Positions 11,465-21,865 are shown, counted from the first letter of the stretch. The stretch is 64,000 bases of DNA from Phytophthora hibernalis (GCA_012656075.1 JAAKBF010000078.1:186001-250000); one strand, 5' to 3'. Notes: a model not told the origin generated them from the sequence alone. Made by a program: numbers and translations.

Positions 11465-12264
11465 CTACACCTTTTCTCGGCCTAGTTGGAAATAAGAGCA
11501 ACCAATATGAACAGTCGATTGATTACGGGCCAGATGTGCCGAGTACAGTACGCTAATTCGCAACCAAAGCAAACAATTCCACAAAGCAACCTGAACAGGT
11601 GCGACGACGGCGCACAAAATAACAAGTCTTCACTTTCCCGTGGGCGCTAGACTGCCATTTACCAATCTTCTAGCTCACCCAGATGCCCTCCCAAGCTACC
11701 TACCAGAAGCCTACTCCGTGCGTGAAGCAGCGCGTTCTCGACGCGTACCGCGTTGGCCGTGCCGACTGGCTGACCGTGGCGGCCAACAGCGGCATCAACC
11801 GCTTAACGGGATACCGCATCGCATCGCAAGACCGCGTGGATGACCTGCCACGAGGCGGTGCGCGTGCAAGTGTGACAAAGGTCACGCCTGAGATGAAGGC
11901 GACGCTGGAGGACTATCTCAACGACGATTGCACCTACACGCTGGAATCCATGCGAACCATGCTGAGATTCGACATGAACGTAGACGATCACAAGTCGACT
12001 ATCAGCCGTCACCTTCGTGGGATGCTGTACACGATGAAGCAAGTGCGCGTTGTGCCTATGACCTGTAACAATGAGACGAACAAGGCGTTGCGCAGGGAAG
12101 GATATGGTTTACGGAAAGTGAAGACTTGTTATTTTGTGCGCCGTCGTCGCACCTGTTCAGGTTGCTTGCGGAATTGGTTGCAAATTACTCGGCACATCTG
12201 CCGTAATCAATCGACTGTTCATATTGGTTGCTCTTATTTCCAACTAGGCCGAGAAAAGGTGTAG
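11465..12264. mobile_element. Tc1-like element with about 150-175-bp inverted repeats, truncated transposase
   Basis: The left arm 11465-11638 (CTACACCTTTTCTCGGCC...) is the inverse of the right arm 12113-12264 (...GGCCGAGAAAAGGTGTAG). The right arm lacks about 22 bp present in the left. Between the arms lies only the start of a transposase gene. The element is 800 bp and, lacking a catalytic domain, must be non-autonomous. It sits downstream of copy C. The corresponding downstream region of copy E has no such insertion. The target duplication is not clear. Confidence 0.8.
11683..12264 (+). pseudogene. Truncated Tc1/IS630-like transposase (DNA-binding part only)
   Basis: Starting at ATG 11683, about 145 residues give helix-turn-helix-type sequence (VKQRVLDAYRVGRADWLTVA, NSGINRLTGYRIAS) and then TPEMKATLEDYLNDDCTYTL and STISRHLRGMLYTMKQ. 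That is the bipartite N-terminal region of oomycete Tc1-like transposases. Beyond about 12112 the frame runs into the right inverted repeat, so the DDE catalytic domain is absent. An internal deletion of the parent element explains this. Confidence 0.7.
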
Positions 12265-12562
12265 TTGTGCGCTCGATTGATTGATTTGTAGTGGAGCAAC
12301 AATAATATTTTTTATTTTTCATAGCGAGCCACACACCACGCGAAGCAATGAATACTACGGATTTCACTGTGGCATTGCTGGAAGCACATCTGCGGAGAAC
12401 ACCACTCCCATGACGTCCTACTGCTACATCATTGAGTTCAAGAGCGGCCAGATAAGAATCTGCTACTAAGAAGCAATGTCACGGCCTCATGATTGCAGTG
12501 CGAAAACATTGCAAATACCGTACGACACAGATCCAAATGTATGAATATTTTGTCTGCAGGTG

Positions 12563-12660
12563 CAAGGGCGATATGTCCAAGGCCGACAATGTTTCATCTG
12601 CCAATGCAATTCAAACGCGTCAACGGCGGCTTTGCGTCGGGGGCGGATTATTTGTAAGGC
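12563..12660 (+). pseudogene. Solitary exon-2 relic of the head/coiled-coil/C1q-like family
   Basis: After a CTGCAG acceptor the sequence reads CKGDMSKADNVSSANAI, the counterpart of exon 2 of copy B (YKGAMVKADYVTSSNAI). No exon 1 or exon 3 follows in place. It is similar to the relic at 19170-19266. Confidence 0.6.
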
Positions 12661-12687
12661 ATCTGCGGCTATTTTCTGAGGTATGTC

Positions 12688-12770
12688 GGATTAATTGTGC
12701 GTCACGAAGATTAATTGTGCGTCACTAAGAATAATTGTGAGTCAGTAGAATTAATTGTGAGTCAGAGTTT
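12688..12770. repeat. Four-copy 20-bp tandem repeat
   Basis: Four consecutive units of GATTAATTGTGCGTCACGAA, the later two with GTGAGTCAG instead of GTGCGTCAC. It is non-coding, just downstream of the exon-2 relic. Confidence 0.75.
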
Positions 12771-13109
12771 CCATTTCTGGTATACACTATGCATAATGCA
12801 CACAGCTGTCGATCCACAGTTGTGCGTTTAGCTCGGCACGATGATGTGACCCATTTGGAAGGAGCAATTGATCGCCCTCGCTGGATCTTTAATATTCAAC
12901 AGCGTCATCTCCTCAAGATCCTCCTACACAATGTTCCAGTACCGCTTGCCATCCCGACTGAACGGCGGTTAAATTTTGCCAGCATGGTTGGTCTCCGTAA
13001 CTTCTCCTTCGCCATCGGTTGTTGCCTTGACTCTCAATATGCACCAGATGATCACGCTAGTCGGCTAGTCCACCAATCTTTTGATCAATGCATCATCTGA
13101 ATACTGAGA

Positions 13110-14957
13110 TTTTTGTGACCCACCACGGTCAAGGCACCTCCTTTTTTCGAGGTCGTCCCGGTGGTTTCCGAGCAGGTAGACTTCGGAGCATCATCCACAA
13201 ATACAGTGAGTCCACAAGACGTAGACACGCCAACACGAGCGCGCAAAGCCATCCCGTTTGGTAGAATCTCTTGCCGTCCCACTTGAACTGTCTGCGTTTG
13301 TTTCAATTTCTGCGACGCTCCACGACGGAGTGTTCCAGTGGTGCTCAAAAGAATTCGCTCCAAGCCCTTCACCACATGGAGTTACAAATAGCGTAGTTGA
13401 ATGTTTTCAACATTTTCGTTTCGCTTGAGTACGCCACAAAGAGAGGCTTTGTAGGTCTTGGTTCTGTTTCCATCCACCTTCAACTCGTGCAGGTTGTCAT
13501 CCCGAATCACATAGTAGTCGGCGTCGAAGCAGTCCACATGAATGTTGTATACGACCCGTCGCGAATTCCAAACTGACTATTAAACAAGCGATCTGCAACG
13601 ATCTTGATACCGCGATCATGGTAAATCAGGACGACACCAGTTCAGTACCTGTTCATCGGCAACAAGTACCATTAACTCTACTGATCTGGCAAATAGTCGA
13701 CGTCAAGTGACTGAGCGTATAGATAATTCTTGATTGTATTTGTGCAACGCTGGGTGTCGTAGACCAAATGACACAAGTATCCCCAAGTGAAGCATCAGTC
13801 ACACCCAAAACGCCCATTTGAGTTCCTAACATAAACCACTGACCGAGCATTGCGCGCGGAGCAGTCCAAAACAGTCGGCTTGGCGTGAAGACAATGCCAA
13901 TAGAAAGATATCCGCTGTCTACCGTATCCGTGAAGCAGTCGAGTATAATTCGTCCATGCGGTTAGTTGAAAGGCTGCTCACAAATTCACACCGCATCCTT
14001 TCCACACTAAACGGCGTGTCCTGGAAAACCTCTTTCTTGTTCGTGCACATTCGGGATGAAGACCACTCCATCATATAAGCGTACGTAGTTATAGCAAAGT
14101 CACCTCGCTTTCGGAGCTTGTGAGACCTGTCTTTGAGTTGACTGGCCGTTGGCAGAAGTGAAAGCAGTTCAGCCGAATCATTGGACTGTATCCGCAAAGC
14201 GGTCAAACACGTTTTAGACCCCTGACCACCGAGAAATAGGTTGTGAATTTCAGACAGTAACGGTATGTGAATTCCCGTTGTATAGGATCTCGATGGTACT
14301 GAAAACGCGGTTTGTGTGTTGGCCCTTGATAAGACGTACTGCCTATTTCTGTATTTCTTGATCTGCACCACTGCGGTGCAATCAAGGTGAGAAAAACGTC
14401 AGTATGGGACAGATCTCTAGTTGTGAAGCACCGAAATGCATGCATTCTCGAGACCATCGAGAACTGCACGTGCTTCTTCCTTAGTAGCAAACCCGATAGG
14501 GTGATCCATGAACACCAGATCTCTCACGTCTTCATGAAGCTGGTCGTTGTTGCTGCCTCGTTCAATGTCGACGGCTTCCCCACTGTCCATATAGCCCTGT
14601 TGACGTCGAGGTGTTGCACCTGAATTCCCTGGGGTTATACCACAAGCAAAGTAGGGGCCTAACTGACGCTGGATGAAGAGGTGATCAGTTTTGAAGATGG
14701 GTGTCCTCGTGAGCCATCATGGTCTGACGCCATGGTGAAATCACTGCACCGGAGGGACCGGAAAAGAGATCGGGTACGACGTCCAGACGACGCAGATTTA
14801 ATTCTTGTAGCGATTCCACGCGACGGAGCGGAGTAGATACTATCCGTTCAGTCCCTTCCAGTTGGAGCCGCAGCCGGCCGACTATATTTACCGCTAGGTC
14901 GACCGAGGCACAAAGAAGCTTGATCGGGCTCATTACAAATACAAAAGTGAGGTGCAA
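13110..14957 (-). pseudogene. Degenerate transposase, possibly MULE/SWIM type
   Basis: Read leftward on the minus strand, coding-like pieces in changing frames line up as one protein. They are a segment near 14371-13919 (IHIPLLSEIHNLFLGGQGSK, LLPTASQLKDRSHKL), one near 13850 (MLGTQMGVLGVTDASLGDT), one near 13500 (DADYYVIRDDNLHELK, then YKASLCGVLKR) and a tail KPPGRPRKKEVP near 13145. The order and the GRPRK tail are what I would expect of a MULE transposase with a SWIM-like C-terminus, but no catalytic triad can be placed. It has many frame breaks. Confidence 0.35.
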
Positions 14958-15364
14958 TGATCCCAGGGTGCGCTATCTTAAATCCCATTAAATACAGCTC
15001 AGAACCTGTCCTCAATGGAACAACTTTATTTTCTGAATTATAATTTTTTATGTGATATCGTTTCGGCTAGAGGCTGTAAGCACAAATAGATCTGAAACTA
15101 AACCCAGCGTACATACCTCATTTGTAGCTAAAGCTAATTCCAGTGTATAGAGTAAAGCGAGAATAGTTATTTACACAGCGGCACTCGCAAGTCGCCTATA
15201 AAGGAAAATAGCTGAACATATTATCTGTGAAAGCCACGCAAACTTATTTATTGCTGAAACTAAATCCTGCATTGGAAAGTAGCTGGACGCTTTACAATTA
15301 ATCCTACTGCTAATCCGCTTGACTCAGAAAATAGCTGCAGATGACTCAAAAGAAGTTTCCCTTT
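14958..15364. other. AT-rich intergenic stretch
   Basis: I see no gene, RNA or clear repeat here. Short open frames only. Confidence 0.5.
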
Positions 15365-15365
15365 A

Positions 15366-15423
15366 CGTCGCCTGATGTAATTGTTTCGACTTTGTGCACT
15401 TCGAAGTAGTGTTTTCGAGACTC
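15366..15423. repeat. Dispersed repeat R1, left part (split copy)
   Basis: CGTCGCCTGATGTAATTGTTTCGA through TTTTCGAGACTC matches 19253-19311, where it is joined directly to a second block. Here the second block lies 1.2 kb away at 16629, with other sequence inserted between. Confidence 0.75.
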
Positions 15424-15428
15424 AGTAA

Positions 15429-15732
15429 GGGTGCGTTCGGTAGCACGCAATTTGGAATATTTTGCTTCGTTTATACACACAATGACGGTTTGCGATATTA
15501 AGCCAAATCGAGTCTCGTTCGGTCGATCATAATTGTGTTCAAAATTCTATTTCCTTCATCGCCGAATTCGGCGATGTATCCTGCTAGATTTGCAATGTTG
15601 GGGCCAAGTCTTCGGAGGCTTTATCTTATCAGGGTTGCGGAAAACAGAATACGAGACTAAATCGAATTTGGCAATAAAATGCTATACTTCGCGAAATCGT
15701 GCATTGTAAATTGCGTTCCACCGAACGCACCC
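15429..15732. mobile_element. Harbinger-like MITE, 304 bp
   Basis: GGGTGCGTTCGGTAGCACGC at the left end is the inverse of the right end (GCGTTCCACCGAACGCACCC), about 25 bp with two mismatches. The flanks are TAA on the left and TGA on the right, close to the 3-bp TWA duplication of PIF/Harbinger elements. There is no coding sequence. Class assignment rests on the ends only. Confidence 0.65.
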
Positions 15733-16628
15733 TGAGCAATCGCTATTTCTTCTGCAGTGATTCCGTGCCAATGCTCGCTCATCTGGTATCAACGTCTGAT
15801 CACCGCCAGTCCTGCCCTTGGCCACGAACGGTGTCCGGTGGCTGCGACTACCGACGCCCTAGATATGTACCTAATTTAGCCTTCAATGACGCACGGCAGT
15901 CACGATCCTTGCTTTCCACGACGCAGTGGATGTAGTCCCGAGATCTCTGCCAAATTGTCAGTGCAGAAGCCGGGGCTTGATACCGGGAGTATGCTATACC
16001 CTCTCTTAGGCTTCCCTACACTGAGTCTGCGGACTTGATACCGACGCCTCCACGGGACTGCTGATACCCGTATCTCTGCACACTCAGGGGCGTCCACCAA
16101 ACGCTCCAACGTACTTGCACTGACACTTCTTCGCTGCTGACTAGCAGTCGTAGTTGTATTAGTTGTCTTAGCCGTACGCGCCAATACAGGCACGCTGCTA
16201 CACTCTTGGGCACTTGTCAGTCCCAACGCAAATCTAAAAGAGTGAGCTAATCTCACAATGCACTTCGTGCAGCGACCCTCTGCTGCGCCCCCTTCATTCA
16301 GCAACTGCGAGAAGATCGCAGCTAGCAACAACCTTGGCTCGGCTTGCTTGCTGGATACAGGTTGCTCCCTGGGGGTGCGAAGCATCTCGTGGCCCCTGGT
16401 GTATGCCCCTTCGTGCGGATGTGCTGCACACCGTCCTGCTCGCCGTCCTTCGGTGTCCTTGCCTCACTGTCCTCCGCTCTGTTGTCCTCACCGCTGTTCT
16501 TTGTTCTGTTGCCATCGATGATGTCCTTTGCTCTGTTGTCTTCGCTGCTGTCCTTCGCTCTGGTCACATACGGGGGCTCATTGGCTGGAAGGGGAAAGGG
16601 CACGCCAAGAAGATCCATCTTCTTACAA
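15733..16628. other. Inserted accessory segment without a recognised gene
   Basis: Minus-strand open frames here (for example 15900-16385) have no recognisable domain. At 16470-16562 the plus strand contains imperfect tandem units of about 32 bp around GCTCTGTTGTCYTC, which on the minus strand read as repeated Asp/Asn/Lys-rich peptides. I treat it as non-genic repeat-derived sequence. Confidence 0.4.
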
Positions 16629-16835
16629 CTCGTTAATCTTAACTTTTACTTTTGGCTCCCGGTTTGGAGGGGTTAAATATCGAAAGCTAAGTTAGATGGT
16701 AGCACTCGGCACACTGATGTAGGTGTGTATCACTTGTTCATTCAAATCAATCGAGCTGTACTGAGGCTAACTTACCACTGCTAGAATATTTGCTAGAATA
16801 TTTGGATGATCAGGCACCCGTTCGTTCAGATTCTT
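16629..16835. repeat. Dispersed repeat R1, right part (split copy)
   Basis: CTTAACTTTTACTTTTGGCTCCCGG through the CAATCGAGCTGTACTGAGG region to CAGGCACCCG matches 19318-19505 over about 185 bp with scattered substitutions. The copy at 19253-19505 is uninterrupted. Confidence 0.8.
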
Positions 16836-17105
16836 ACTTGCCAGGACTGAGACTGAAAACTGACTTTAGTGTAAGTCAACCAACCTGCTCTGCGATTAAC
16901 GTTAGAAGACGAACCAGGTTGAGGACGAACGAGGACGCGATATCCCTCAACTTGAAAATATTATACCGGTCTTTTATTTTTATCAATAGTAGCCCGGTCT
17001 TTTATTTCGTGCAGGTCTTCTATTTGTAGAAGCCAAATTTCCTGTCTTGTATTCGGCTAAATCCGTTAGTAGTGTCAACCGCTATCTGAGTTCGCGATTT
17101 TTGAC
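16836..17105. other. Intergenic, no feature seen
   Basis: Rather AT-rich. Nothing recognisable on either strand. Confidence 0.4.
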
Positions 17106-17109
17106 TGCT

Positions 17110-17545
17110 TTGACGTGTAGTACTTCCATGACGCACTGAAGTGCGAATTGGTTAACTTAACCGGCGTGCAGCGCATGGTGACGGTGCTGAATGGAGATTT
17201 CCTGCTATTTGCGTTCGCCATGAACATTCGCATTTTGCGCTCCACCTGGGTTGCAAAATACTCTTTCTGCCTTGATTCTGTTTGGTGGAGCGCATTGATG
17301 TGCTCGAGTCGAAGTTGCTTGACCAAGAAGACACCATCGAGCGAATGGATGCCGAAATTCGTGAGCTGAAAGCTGGTCAATCGCCCGTATTTATTCAACT
17401 CAGAGCGACGTGGAAGAGCCCTCTCCTGGGAGAACGTCAATTCCGATGAATTCAAGGTGGACGAAGAAACTGGCACGGTGAGAGTTGTTCACTCTGGAAT
17501 TTACAGTTTTAATCGTGTGGTGAGCTGCGTGTCCTATGACAGTTG
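17110..17545 (+). pseudogene. Relic copy D of the head/coiled-coil/C1q-like family
   Basis: Exon-3-like sequence begins YFHDALKCELVN and continues NIRILRSTWVAKYSFCLDSV. A frame break follows, after which the coiled coil is read in another frame (IDVLESKLLDQEDTIERMDA). The copy ends with ENVNSDEFKVDEETGTVRVV and IYSFNRVVSC, the beginning of the C1q-like domain. Exons 1 and 2 are missing. Its 3' segment resembles relic A more than copies B, C or E. Confidence 0.6.
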
Positions 17546-17767
17546 AGAGACTGTCGACTTCCTCGCAAGATCAGATTCGAAGTACCCACACTATTCTCTT
17601 CCCAGATAAAAGAAAAAGAACTTTCTCCTGAAAGGTGCGCATTCGGGTATTCAAGATGCGTGATTTTGTCTTCCAGGCAGCACAACCGATTTTCTCAAGT
17701 GAAAGCAACATCTGCTCTGCCCGTTGTGAGCTCTTTCACGACACTTTTGCATCGACTGACCTGGATC

Positions 17768-18748
17768 ATGGCGCCGTCGCAAGATATTGAAGTAGAGGGG
17801 GTTACCACTTTCACGTGACGTCGTACCGTTACGTGCTCCTGCTCAAAAATGACAAAATGAGCGTCTCGATGGAGGACCGAAGCAGCAAGAAACAATGGTG
17901 CGTGCCAGTAGTACAAGATAGCTGGGCGTTGTCGTGTTTACTCATTTAACACGCTGCCGGGTGCATTGTCGTGCACAGGTACAAATGACCCATGGCTGAA
18001 GTTGACTACGTGACTTCCGCCAACACAATTACTGACGCATCTGCACTTGATTACCTCAAGGTAATGTGTTGTGCCCTACTTGTACCTGACTAAGTATCCG
18101 ATATCTAACGTATGACACATTTGTGCTTGTAGTGCTTCCAAGACGCGTTGGATAGCAAATTGGACGGATCTAGTGATGTTCAACGGGAGTTGGAAATTGT
18201 GAAAGGGGAAGCGCTCGACTGACATTTGCGATGACTATCCGTGTTCTTCGCTCGACGAGAGTGGCAACATTCACTTTAGATTTGGATCCTGTCTCGGTCA
18301 AGCGAATTGATGTGCTGGAGTCGAAATTGCGAGACCAGCAGGACGAACTGGAGCGACTCCGTGAACAGTTTGATGGTGGTCGAGAGCTTCCGTCCATTCA
18401 ACTCACCGCTTCGTCTAAGAATTCCAGCTCAAACTTGATCTGGAACAAGCCTGAATCGGACGATTTCACAGTGATTGAAGACGGCGCTGTGACAATCCAT
18501 CGTCCGGGTCTTTACAGCATTGCTGCGGCAGTGGATTGTACCCTACTAACTACAACCAGTCTGTTTCGCTGGTAAAGAATGGCGTAAGCATGCAAAGCGT
18601 CTACTGTTCCTACGTGGGTAGTTGTTGCCACTGTTCTGCGACACTAAGCACTAGTTCGCGGATGGAACAAGATGATGAGTTAACAATCCACTGCGTCTCC
18701 AAAGTTGGATGCGGCACGTACCTGTCGATCGCGCAGTTGGGACGCTAA
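17768..18748 (+). pseudogene. Copy E of the head/coiled-coil/C1q-like family (near-identical twin of C)
   Basis: It has the same 981-bp length as copy C (10402-11382). By eye it differs only by one extra G in exon 1, one missing C near 18541, and one or two substitutions. The exon-1 deletion, the exon-2 TGA and the exon-3 one-base loss of copy C are all present. The missing C additionally breaks the C-terminal frame, so ATG 18231 gives only 114 residues and the C1q-like end (QSVSLVKNG to stop) is in another frame. High identity starts at 17733 (10367 in copy C) and falls away after the stop codon. Confidence 0.7.
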
Positions 18749-19169
18749 GGAGAAGGTGATGGACCACGCGGGCAACGACAGGATTTTTCCATTCAGTTTT
18801 CGTGTCTAATTGTGCGCTCGATTAAATGATTGATTGTGCAACAAGAATATTTTTATTATTTCCTTAGGGCTTCTCGAAATGGATAATTTTGATTCCGCTA
18901 AGAACTGACAGGCACCACCATAGTTGTACAACATTCTTCGAAGTGAGGTAAAATACTACGAAAGCAATCCGCAATATCCATGACCCGCGACTGACAGCAG
19001 ATCGACGAAATCTGTTTACCGGTAGATCATCGTCCAATATTCCTTTCTACTTCGAAGTACTTCACGATGGCGGTAATAAGAAGGCATAGATGCCTGATGT
19101 GTTGTTTCAGGAGTAGTTGCGCGATCTTGACATGCATCAACAGCGGCGCAATATTGCCCTCCTATTTTG

Positions 19170-19266
19170 TCTGCAGGTGCAAGGGCGAAATGTCCAAGGC
19201 TGACAATGTTTCATCTGCCAACGCAATTCCAGACGCGTCAACGGCGGCTTTGCGTCGCCTGATTTA
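19170..19266 (+). pseudogene. Second solitary exon-2 relic of the same family
   Basis: A CTGCAG acceptor is followed by CKGEMSKADNVSSANAIPDAS, homologous to exon 2 of copy B and closest to the relic at 12563. It joins directly to dispersed repeat R1. Confidence 0.6.
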
Positions 19267-19505
19267 ATTGTTTCGATGTCGTGCACTTCGAAGTTTTGTT
19301 TTCGAGACTCGTTGAATAGTGATCTTAACTTTTACTTTTGGCTCCCGGTTTGGAGGGGTTAAATGTCGAAGGCTGAGTGAGATGGCACTCTGCACACTGT
19401 TGTAGGTGGGTATCACTTGTACATTCAAATCAATCGAGCTGTACTGAGGATAACTTACCACCGCTACAATATTTGGACGACCAGGCACCCGTTTGTTCAG
19501 ATTCT
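19253..19505. repeat. Dispersed repeat R1, intact copy
   Basis: This is the uninterrupted version of the two blocks at 15366-15423 and 16629-16835. It shows that about 1.2 kb was inserted in the other copy. Confidence 0.8.
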
Positions 19506-19556
19506 ATGTGTGGAACGCTTCCTCAACTCCATCATGCTACCAGTAGCGCTGCTGGA

Positions 19557-20910
19557 TTAATTTACGTGAGCCCGTCCCCGACGAGCGATTCCGACGGCGA
19601 GCACAGTAACCGAAGCTGCAAGAAGCGCCAACCCAACCGCCTGCTGGTGCTCATCGATGAAGTCGTTCGCACGAGCAAGCCATGACGCAGCAGTGGACGC
19701 AGCAGTGGCAGAAACGTCGGTCTCGCTATCTGACGAGGAGTCAATCTTCTTGTTCTTGCGCGGGCCCTTGGTCCGTCGAGGGCCGAAGTCTTCAATGTCG
19801 CGCTGAGCAGCATCGCCATCAGGTTTGTTCTTCAGCGCAAGCTGTCCGCACGCTCCATCAATGTCCGTGCCGTGGTTCTCGCGAATCGTCGCCTTGAGGT
19901 TATACGGTTCGCGGAGCACAGCATGGAACGCGCGGATATCTTCCGGCGACGGTGACTGGAACTGCGCACCCACGTCCGTCGTGTTGTACGGGATGAGGTT
20001 CACGTGCACCGAGCGGTTCTGCAGCAGCTTTCCAAGCGTATGCGCCGTCTCGATCGAATCATTCACTCCCGCCAGCATACAGTACTCCACCATAACCAAC
20101 CTTCCCTCCCTAAAACCACAACAAACATTAAAACCTCACCATCACCCACAAAAACCTCACGTACTTCATGGCCAGATGATCATCAATAGCTGCCATGAGC
20201 TTGTCCAGAGGATACGCCGTAGACGTCGGCACAATCTCACTGCGCATCTCTTGAGTAGGAGCATGCAGTGACAACGCCAAACGCACAAGAGGAGCGTCCT
20301 TCGACAATTGTCGAATACGGTGGATAACGCCCACTGTAGAGAGCGTAATATGCTTGGGAGCGAGGCCGAAGACCTGCGTCATAGCACGAATAGCTGCCAA
20401 TACAGCGTCGTAGTTGTTGAGAGGCTCGCCCATGCCCATGAACACGACGTTCCGGATAGGTACGATTTTGTTGGCGTGGGCTAATTGCTCGAGGATCTCT
20501 CCACTGCACAAGTCGGCGATGATGCCCAGTGTGCCAGTGGCACAGAAGGTGCAGCCCATCTGACAGCCCACTTGGGAGCTCACACAGAGCGTGTTGCGGC
20601 CCTTGTGACGCATGATGACAGCTTCGACTTCGTGTCCGTCTTGTAGTCGTAGAAGGAGCTTCACAGTGCCATCAGAAGAGCGTTGTTCAGTGCAGACGGA
20701 GGTCGTGAAGGGGGTGAAATGGTCGGTTAGCAGGTGACGCAGCGTCTTGGGGACGTCAGGGATGTCCAGGAAGGAGGCGCTGGGATGCTGAGCCAGGAAG
20801 CGCCAGATGGAGAGAGCGTGCAGAGGCTTGAACCCGTGCGAGTGCAGGAAGGAGGGCAGAGCTTGCTGGTCGAAGGCCGGGAGAGGAGACAGTGTACGCT
20901 TCTTGACCAT
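19557..20910 (-). CDS. RlmN-like radical-SAM adenine C2-methyltransferase with C-terminal membrane segment
   Basis: Two exons, 20910-20161 and 20105-19557, with a 55-bp intron (GTGAGG..GGGAG), give about 432 residues and no frame break. The family methylates C2 of adenosine in 23S rRNA and tRNA in bacteria and organelles. The radical-SAM cluster is Cys116, Cys120 and Cys123 (GCQMGCTFC). GMGEPLNNY and LSTVGV follow, then EYCMLAGVNDS just after the splice junction and GTDIDGACGQL near the end, which carries the second catalytic Cys. The ATG at 20910 has a good context (CACCATGG). After the catalytic domain come a Lys/Ser/Asp-rich linker and a hydrophobic segment (AVGLALLAASVTVLAVGI) with a short basic tail. 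That suggests tail anchoring, which is unusual for this soluble family. No typical organelle presequence is visible. Confidence 0.88.
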
Positions 20911-21153
20911 GGTGCTGGGAAGTGAATGGTGATGAAGCGATGACAAGATAGAGGTTTGTAACGGATGGTACAGGGTACCGGTATACGTGTATACTGTTGC
21001 AGAGTAAGAGCGGAGTCCGCTACACTGGGTGGATGGATATTTTGGGTGAATTGATGAGCAGCTACAACGCTGGGTTCATTCCAGTACGGCAGCTCGTCTC
21101 CTGGGTGACAGAAGAACGTTTCGGTGGTTTGAAAAAGTTGGTGAGACAACTTG
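20911..21153. other. Intergenic region between two minus-strand genes
   Basis: This stretch holds the upstream region of the RlmN-like gene. Short open frames have no recognisable content. Confidence 0.4.
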
Positions 21154-21769
21154 TCAGCCGCGTCTTGGTGGCTTGGGCCTTGTTTGGACTGGGGACAGTG
21201 CGGCTCCGACCTCTACGGGCGGCGCTCCTGGGCTTTGCCGCCCGAGTGCAGTTGCAGCTGTACTTTTGCACTTGAATCCGTTCGTGCATTGGCAGCAGTC
21301 CAAAGGATGAAGGTGCGATCTGGCCAAGCGATACATTAGTAACTCGCTTCGACGCTCAACAATTTTTGCAAAGGTATCTTCAGTTTCCCGCTTCTGTTTC
21401 GCAAGTTTCGCGTGAAACTCTTTACTCGACACTTCAAGCTGGCGCATATCTTGGTGTGAAGATCGCCAAGCAAAAGCTGTAACATGTGGCTCGTAATATA
21501 CCGCTGGCCCAAATAGTTTACCGTGCCTCGTGTCATGTTCGGCAGCTGGATCCACGTTCAGCTGGATAAGACCCAACAGTGCAAAAGCCAAAAGCTGCTG
21601 CTGATTTCGGGTGGCCGCCACTGTTTCGCCAGAGCCAGTAGCGACACGTCGAGCAGCATCGCAAACTTCGGCTGCACTTGAGTCAAGTTTCAAAAAGCAA
21701 ATTTGTGCAAACCGTCCCGGCTGCGCGCCATACAACTCCCCATATACTTGGCCGAGTTCTTCCGTCCAT
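21154..21769 (-). CDS. Unrecognised protein with coiled-coil segment
   Basis: An open frame without an in-frame ATG encodes helical sequence beginning ELGQVYGELYGAQPGRFAQI, then EVCDAARRVATGSGETVAAT, LLAFALLGLIQLN and a charged coiled-coil-like stretch (KLAKQKRETEDTFAKIVERR). An ATG at 21769 lies one base out of frame just upstream (ATGGACGGAAGAACTC), so a one-base insertion probably separates the true start from the rest. The 3' end may be spliced; the final Pro/Gly-rich residues look non-coding. It is divergent from the myosin gene with under 100 bp between the two ATGs. I cannot name the family. Confidence 0.45.
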
Positions 21770-21865
21770 CACAAGAAGCGAACAGAAGAGGGATTTCGCG
21801 CTAAACCAGACTGCAATTCGCGAAGAGACTCCCAGAGGCCGCGAAGAAGCAGCAGCGGCCCCGCC

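Noticed and set aside
12688..12770. CRISPR-like array
   Set aside because: Units are contiguous without spacers and the genome is eukaryotic.
16322..16618. Minus-strand frame with repeated Asp/Asn/Lys peptides as a real gene
   Set aside because: The peptide repetition follows from DNA tandem repeats; no conserved domain, and it lies within an insertion.
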